A DNA stretch of 64,000 bases from Anthostomella pinea. Its lineage: Eukaryota > Ascomycota > Sordariomycetes > Xylariales > Xylariaceae. Shown here in pieces: positions 57,878-64,000 of this stretch. Made by a program: the position numbers and the translations under genes. Each line of letters opens with the position of its first letter. Position 1 is the stretch's first letter. Below the pieces are notes generated by a model that was not told where the DNA came from, did not search any database, and saw only the letters and a list, made by a program, of their open reading frames with translations. The stretch lies in NCBI GenBank assembly GCA_963556695.1, contig CAUWAG010000007.1, positions 124,001 to 188,000 of the forward strand, written 5' to 3'.

Positions 57878-58789
57878 ATGGCCAGCAAACAAGCAAGCAA
57901 GCGCGTACGTCTATTCCCTGTCTCACACCGCTCGGCCTTCCATGCAGCCATACTGACTAGCCCTCCCTTGTTCTAGCTTGCGCGCGAGTACAAGACGATA
58001 TCCGAGAACCCACCTCCCTACATCTCAGCGCATCCGTCAGAGTCCAACATCCTCGAGTGAGCCTCACCCATGAGAATCAAGCAGGCATGCAGTTGCTGAC
58101 ATGCGCGTAGATGGCACTACGTTATCACGGGTCCCGAGGACACACCTTACTTTGGCGGCCAGTATTGGGGGACCTTGATCTTCCCAACCAACTACCCCTT
58201 CGCGCCGCCCGCCATCCGCATGCACACGCCCTCCGGCCGCTTCCAGCCGTCAACGCGACTCTGTCTCTCCATCTCCGACTTCCACCCGCGCTCCTTCAAC
58301 CCTGCGTGGGAGGTTTCCACCATCCTGATCGGCTTGCTGTCCTTTATGACGTCAGAGGAGATGACTACGGGTTCGGTCTCCGCCACGGCAGCGGAGCGCA
58401 GAGTATTTGCCGAGAGGACACGATGGTGGAACTCGACGGGCGGTGGATCGCAGTCCAAAAACCCCGCGCTGAAGGGAAATGTCAAGGCCGGCGACGGTGG
58501 CGCCAAGTTTAGAGCGGAGTGGCCCGAGGTGGATAAAGAGAACTGGCGCTGGATGACGGAGAAGGAAATCGACTTGTCCACGGGCCTCAAGCAGAAGCAG
58601 GCATCCTGTGGACCGGGTCTGGCCACTGCTGGGGGGAGCGGACACCAGACACAAGCCGTCGTTGAGGTGGTCGATGCTGGCACAGGATGGCTTGGTCGCA
58701 ACAAACTACTAGTGGTGGGTGGCGTCATCTTTGTCTATGTGCTCATAGCACGTCTTCTTGGCGAGGGAGAAGGCACTACATACTCCTGA
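57878..58789 (+). CDS. UBC6: Ubc6, tail-anchored ubiquitin-conjugating enzyme (E2)
   Basis: An E2 enzyme on the cytosolic face of the ER that works with Doa10-type ligases in ER-associated degradation. Exons 57878-57904, 57977-58056 and 58111-58789 give 261 aa. Introns are 72 and 54 bases. The first exon is only nine codons (MASKQASKR). The UBC fold occupies about 5-160: LAREYKTISENPPPY, then the FPTNYPFAPPAIRMHTPSGRF strand and TRLCLSISDFHP, in which Cys87 is the catalytic cysteine, at the same number as in yeast Ubc6. The motif WEVSTILIGLLSFM follows. The C-terminus has one hydrophobic helix (LLVVGGVIFVYVLIARLL, about 231-250), the tail anchor. All hallmarks are present. Confidence 0.95.
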
Positions 58790-60632
58790 AGGTGGGGATG
58801 GAGGCACCCATGTTCCTTTGGCGGCTGTTCTGCGCGATGGGTTCATGCGTGGGAGCTGACTAGGGGGGCTTTGGTGCAGACGTGATGCGTTCGTTTCTGG
58901 TTGAACAAAGCTGCCGCATGTATATGACTGCGATGTTATGGGCGGCAAAGAATCATTACTTCAGCATGTTAACTCTCTTACCTAGGTACAGGATGGACAC
59001 GTAGGGCCCACGGGGGTCCCCATGATATCCCATAGCGTGTTGTACAATACATGATTGCTCCTACGGCCGATCGAACCAATGAATAGACTGCTTGATTCAC
59101 AAGCTGTGCTGTGGTCCCAACGGGTCTGTTTCTTTGATTGTGCCCAGGTTTGGCATGATTGCTCGAGGCTGGCGCATTTCTGAGCATAAGGTGTAAAGAG
59201 TGACAAGCATGAAGGCAACGATGAGGTATGTTGATCTTGTCTGCCCCCACTTATGGCCGTGCCTTTTGTCGAGCCTTTTGTCGACTGTAGCAAATGCTTG
59301 CTACTGAATGAAAGAAGGTGGGAGATGGCAGACTGCCTCTATGTGTTAGGATACCGCTGTGGTGTAGGCGGATATACCTATAACTGTATAATACCTCCTA
59401 TCCACAGTTTACTGTGCTGGTCAGTGTCAGTGAGGCCTTTTCGGTTCCAGAGACAGCAACAATACATGATTGGAAAACTCGTTGGTGTTGATCCGATTCG
59501 TTTCCAACATCTACAGTATCGCATTCTGCCTGCTTTGAGATGTGAGTAGCTCCCAGTCTGTTGCTTCCTGAAGTAATAGAGTATCTTCACGCACCCATCT
59601 CAGCACTTCCATGTTTGGCAAGAGCTTCAAATGATGATTTACAGTAGACCAGACATCGATTAGGTGGCTATTCCAGTTGCCCCCTTGCGATGATTGCTTA
59701 CCCATGCCATGTGTTGATCTAAGTTGCTTGCTTTGGTATTTCAGGGTGTTTTGGGCACTTGATAGTGTTGATGGCTGACGGCAATGGCGAACAGGGGTCC
59801 TCTAACTTCACCTTCAACCTCCTTTTCGAGGACAACAAGACGAGCCCCAGGAGCCAAAACAGTAGCACCAGCAACTGCAAGAACAGCAACCACAGCAACC
59901 AGTTTGACGACGCCGAAAATCAAAAGCCCACCCCACGTGCAGCAGCACCTGCGCGCCTCTCCCTCCCCTCCCACTACCCACACTCTGCTTTCCCGGAAAG
60001 CTGCCGCGTTCTTGCCTCTTAGGTCACCCACAACCTTTTCGAGATTCAGAAAAAGCATCTTCCGCAGACGAATCCCTCTTCCTTCTGCCTCGGTCTGTTA
60101 CTGTGCAGCTGCACTTGAATCCAACCCATCTTCTTCCCCACATTGTTGTTCCTTTCTCCCGTCTGCACCTGCACCTGCAATCGCGTGTGCACCCGTACCT
60201 GCAGCACCTGCATCTCTTCTCTCCTCAGGTTCTGTGTTTGGACCTTTGTCACTGCAAAACAACCACCAGTTGTGCAACCGGCCGCCCACCACGAACAATC
60301 GTTGTACCTCTTCATATTCACACCTGTTGCAGTGGTTGCAGCCATTGTACCTTCCTGCGCAATTACCTGCTGAGGTCTCCTCTCACTTCCAAAGTTCTGC
60401 CTCTCCGCCGCAGGAGTCACTCCCACCCTTTATCCCACCCTCATCTGCCTCAGGGACTGCCGGTATTTTCAAGCACAGCAACCACCTGCACACCTCAGCA
60501 CCTGTTCCTTCCAACAACATCAATCAGACAGACGACGTTCCAACCTCGTTTGATTATTCCACGCACTCTCTTGATCAGTTCACATACTGTCCTCCGATCA
60601 CAACCCCGAATCCTAGCACTGCACTGTACACC
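58790..60632. other. Upstream region / long leader of the second BTB gene
   Basis: 1.84 kb. From about 59784 to 60632 the frame is open and continuous with the BTB gene, but its Pro/Ser/Thr/His-rich content and C/T-rich composition look like a long 5' leader. No separate gene seen. Confidence 0.5.
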
Positions 60633-62045
60633 ATGTCGACTGCTGCCACCGCTGAGTCGCCTGAGTCGGCTGGCTCGCCCACGCCCACTCCCACCCGCGC
60701 CCTGACTCCGATCCAGGAGCAGGACACTACTGACACCGAGTCATCCCAAGCCAAGTCATCCAAGGCAGCTAGCCCGGATCCGGATGCCGCTGTCGCTACT
60801 ATCAACTTCCACCTCGATAGCGACATGGGTGTGGTTGTCCAGATGCCGGGCGGGAAGACCACGTACAAGGTATCTTCGTGCTCCATCGCCAACGCTTCCC
60901 CCGTCTGGCGCGCCATGCTCTACGGCGAGGACACGCGCGTTCAGCCCGACACCGACGACGTGACCATTGAGCTCGACGGCGACGCGCAGGCCATTGACGT
61001 CCTGTTCCGCATCGTGCACTACGATTTCGCAATGGTACCTACTGAGCCGACTCTGGATCAGCTCTTCGAGATCAGCCGCGTTACGTCGCAGTACAAGTGC
61101 GTGTCTCTGACCTACCCTTGGGCTAATAAGTGGCTGTCGCAACTGTCCAACTACCATGGCGCTGCCGACTGCTACGCCAATTGCCACAAGGTCGCGTGGA
61201 TTGCCTGGGAGTTTGGTGACGCGGAGCTCTTTCATCACATGGTCGATGCACTCATTGCCAGTTGCAAGATGGGCGCCGATGGCAAGCTTGTCAACATCTC
61301 CGGAGCCCTCTTAGAACAGATGGCACTCCCCGCTGGCATGCTAGGTAAGTAGCATCCACCTCACCATCGTTGAACCTGTTGCTAATTTGCAATCACCGCA
61401 GACATTGTCACTTCCATGCGTACTGAGACCATTACCAAGATCCTTGCTGGGGTTAACGCGCCTCTGCAGCAGATATCTTCAGGCCAGGGAGAGACTGGTG
61501 TAATGTACTGCAAGGTTCGCAAGGATCCCCGAGAGTGCGAGGCCATGATGCTCGGTTCCGCCATTCCGGCTTTGCTGAGAGCCCATCTCTACCCAGTCCC
61601 GGATGCCTCGGCCTTCACCGAAAGCATCCTTGAGCTCAAGGACAAGCTTCACGCCATCAAGACGCTTCCCTACGTCGGACGAGACTGGAAGCCCCATACC
61701 AGTCATGATCATTGCAATCTTGGATTCCGCGACACGGTTGATAAGTGTCTGAAGGAGATGCCGCGCTCGCTGGGCGACGACTACCTGCTCAACCTGTCCA
61801 AGCAGGCGAAGCTCTCGGGCGTCGACAACCACAACTACCTCGACGATTACAAACTTCGAGCCTCTCGCAAGAGTATCAGCGAGTCAAAGTTTAAGGACTC
61901 GGTCTCGAAGGACAGCCCCAAGACTGATGGCAAAGCCAAGAGCACCGCGAGCAAGGATCTCTCCGACACCCATGAGTCAGTCAGTGCGGCCGATGATGCG
62001 AGCAAGGTCACCATCAAGGAGGAGCCCGAGGACGGCGACGCTTAG
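60633..62045 (+). CDS. BTB/POZ-domain protein
   Basis: Exons 60633-61344 and 61402-62045 give 451 aa. The 57-base intron has donor GTAAGT and ends CCGCAG. The ATG at 60633 (CACCATGTCG) is chosen over an in-frame ATG at 59784, which would add a 283-residue Pro/Ser-rich segment. A Ser/Thr/Pro-rich start (1-45) is followed by a BTB-like fold: MPGGKTTYKVSSCSIANASPVWRAMLYG and VTIELDGDAQAIDVLFRIVHYDF, which match the strand-helix pattern of fungal BTB proteins. A helical region then leads to a charged, Ser/Lys-rich tail with a SUMO-type VKEE-like site (VTIKEEPEDGDA). Partners unknown. Confidence 0.85.
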
Positions 62046-63680
62046 GTGATGCGTTTTTCCGGGTTGAGGATTGTGGAAGATTTGTTGGAAGGCCAGCAAT
62101 AATAATTTGCATGAAATGAGGAATGAAACGAGGGCCTATTTCAGGGTCGGAGTTTACAATACGCCAATTGCTGGACCTGGCATGTGAACCATGTCACATG
62201 GACACGTGTCGAACTTGGCTTGTGCCACATGAGAAGATGGTCTTTGATGAGACTAAAAGATCACCAGAAAAATAGAGTGTAACTGCAGTAATACTTGAGC
62301 AAATGATTGCTGTTCATAGATGAATCACATTCTCCTCTATGCCTTTTCCTGACACCTCGGATATTGGTGACAACATGGAAGAACCCACTCTACTAAACCA
62401 GGCCGCATGAACAAGGTACTTCTCATCACTTAGGAGGTACCCACCGCAAACATTCATATAGTATTTCGTGCACTTTGTAAGAGAGCGGCAGAGGTCTGAC
62501 CTCTCCATCCCACCGGTAGGCCTGAAAGCACCCACCCAAGCTAGTGATGGGATAGTTGAAATGGAACGGGCACTCATGATGGAGCTCAATCCCATGAGAT
62601 TTCCCCGGAGTAGACGGTTAGTCCAGCTGGTTTGTACCCATTATCATTTCTACCGCTTGCCGTCCCTGCTGGTGCGCACCCACTACACCCAAGACGAAGC
62701 ACAACGACCATTCTATGTCTTCTAGTCGGGTCTCATTCTCGCCATTGACATGCTATGGAACTTTGATATCACGTCTCACCACCCGCGGCCCATGCCGGCG
62801 CCCGGGGGGGAGGGTTGCGGTGCTGATTATCCACCCTTTGGTCGTCTTCCCCTTTCTATTTACCGGGTGGTATCGTTCAAGCAACTCCGGACGTCGTTGG
62901 GCATCTTGACTCACGTTACCCGCCTAGCTTTCTACTGCTTGGGAATTTTTAGAAAAGTCGTTGGATTAATGTCAATTGCGTCGTAGATAGAAATAGGGAC
63001 GTGCCGGCACGGTTGGCTTGGAGGTTGGTGGGTGGGTGCATGGGCTCAAGTGTCTATAGCCATCTCTCGGCGGCCTGATCGTGCCTGTGCCGACTGCTTG
63101 GTGGGTACTTTGGGTGTTTCCCGCATAGCCGCCCTGGTAGTTATCTTATTACTCCTGCTGTTTGGTTTGTGCTGCGACTGGCAGTGCCTACTGCGGCGAA
63201 CATGTTTGCACCAAGAGGAGGGCGAATCGTCATACGAACAAACGCGAGTATAGTTACCAAGGAAATTCTACAGATACCTGGTGGCAAGGTGGTACGTCGA
63301 TGGCTCAAAGCGATTATATGAGAGGTTTTCGTGTATATACGCAACGAGCCAAGATAGATAACATTATAGGATCATCCCACATCCACTCAGCCCTCTCGTG
63401 CTAGCCATGTATATCTATAGTCTGACTGTAGTGACCTGATAAAAACTCCCTTTGTCGAATATTCGTACCTACCTAAAGAAATACTGCTCAATCAAATTTG
63501 CAGCGTCAACGAATGCTGCGCAATTTGCGTTGCTAAGGCAGACTTTCTCTATCATCCACGGCCACATACCACTTTTCAGCCCCCTCGCCTCTGCAGTACC
63601 ATTCCGTAACAACAACACCTCCTGGAATGCCAATGGACTCTTGTCTATGCTCTGCTTCCTAACCTTGCTTTCTGCTTTCT
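62046..63680. other. Intergenic region
   Basis: No gene recognised. A GC-rich run (GGCGCCCGGGGGGGAGGG) lies at 62798-62815. Confidence 0.5.
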
Positions 63681-64000
63681 ATGGCGCTGAACTTCACCAA
63701 CTTTGCCCCTAAGAGGTCCACAGTCTGTTCTTCTCTGCGTCCTCTACTAACGCAACCTATGGCCAATCCTTCCCAATTGATACGCAACAACACGACGGAA
63801 GGGACCAACCTCCCTGGTTCAATTCAGAATACGAGAGTTACTTCTGGAACGGGATAATTCTGGACCAGCATTCACACCTGAAGACCACGCACTTGACCTC
63901 CGCCCGCAGATACTGGAACCTCCACACCGCAGGCAACATAGAGCAACAGGCAACCGATAGTGAAGACGCAATTCAGGCACTCCGAGACAAGATCGCCAAC
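63681..64000 (+). CDS. 5' part of a gene running off the right edge (uncharacterised)
   Basis: From 63713 one frame is open to the window end (96 codons: SLFFSASSTNATYGQSFPID..PWFNSEYESYFWNGIILDQH..IEQQATDSEDAIQALRDKIA). It reads as real protein: Trp/Tyr/Asn-rich, with a charged amphipathic end. It has no ATG and follows a TAA, so an upstream exon is expected. A nearby ATG at 63681 (MALNFTNFAPKR) is in another frame, whose own stop lies at 63854-63856; a short intron between them is possible but not resolved. Family unknown. Confidence 0.4.

Overview
This 64 kb window comes from the nuclear genome of a filamentous ascomycete (Pezizomycotina). The genes are split by short introns, mostly 45-90 bases, with GT..AG ends and CTAAC or CTGAC branch points. 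The products are typical of that group: a PDR-type ABC transporter, 2EXR protein, two fungal rhodopsin-like 7TM proteins, amadoriase-type oxidase, GH30 glycanase, Sam50 and Ubc6. One decayed transposon also carries stop codons of the kind left by repeat-induced point mutation (RIP). I cannot name the species. Splice sites were placed by eye, using reading-frame continuity, donor and acceptor motifs, branch points and family-like sequence across each junction. All coordinates for spliced genes are outer limits, with the exons given in the text.

Layout. 0-22 kb is mostly gene space: a 1547-aa drug-efflux ABC transporter (+), a four-helix membrane protein (-), a zinc-free medium-chain reductase (+), a secreted GH30 glycanase (-), a TMEM135-like membrane protein (-), a 2EXR protein interrupted by one in-frame TAG (-), and an amino-acid/GABA permease (-). 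22.4-30.4 kb is a transposon island. Two pogo/Fot-like DDE elements, each bounded by TA duplications and long terminal inverted repeats, flank a gene broken by a homopolymer frameshift and are followed by a degenerate three-copy repeat. 30.8-37 kb is accessory: a secreted protein with an HExxH motif, a long stretch of decayed sequence, and a six-exon secreted protein of unknown function.

38-64 kb returns to gene space. It holds a large BTB protein with a histidine-rich low-complexity half, an Arg/Gly-rich protein with a GC-AG intron, a FAD-dependent amine oxidase between two 7TM receptor-like genes, the divergent housekeeping pair SAM50/UBC6 with a 410-bp miniature transposon in their shared upstream region, a second BTB protein, and the start of a gene running off the right edge.

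Functional links are limited. SAM50 (outer mitochondrial membrane beta-barrel assembly) and UBC6 (ER-associated degradation) are conserved housekeeping genes. The ABC transporter, glycanase, putative zincin, permease and 7TM proteins are environment-facing. No biosynthetic gene cluster, rRNA, tRNA or CRISPR array was recognised. The most notable items are the in-frame TAG in the 2EXR gene (a candidate for stop-codon RNA editing or a fresh pseudogene), the two complete transposon boundaries, the miniature elements at 52.9 and 57.0 kb, and the GC-AG introns.
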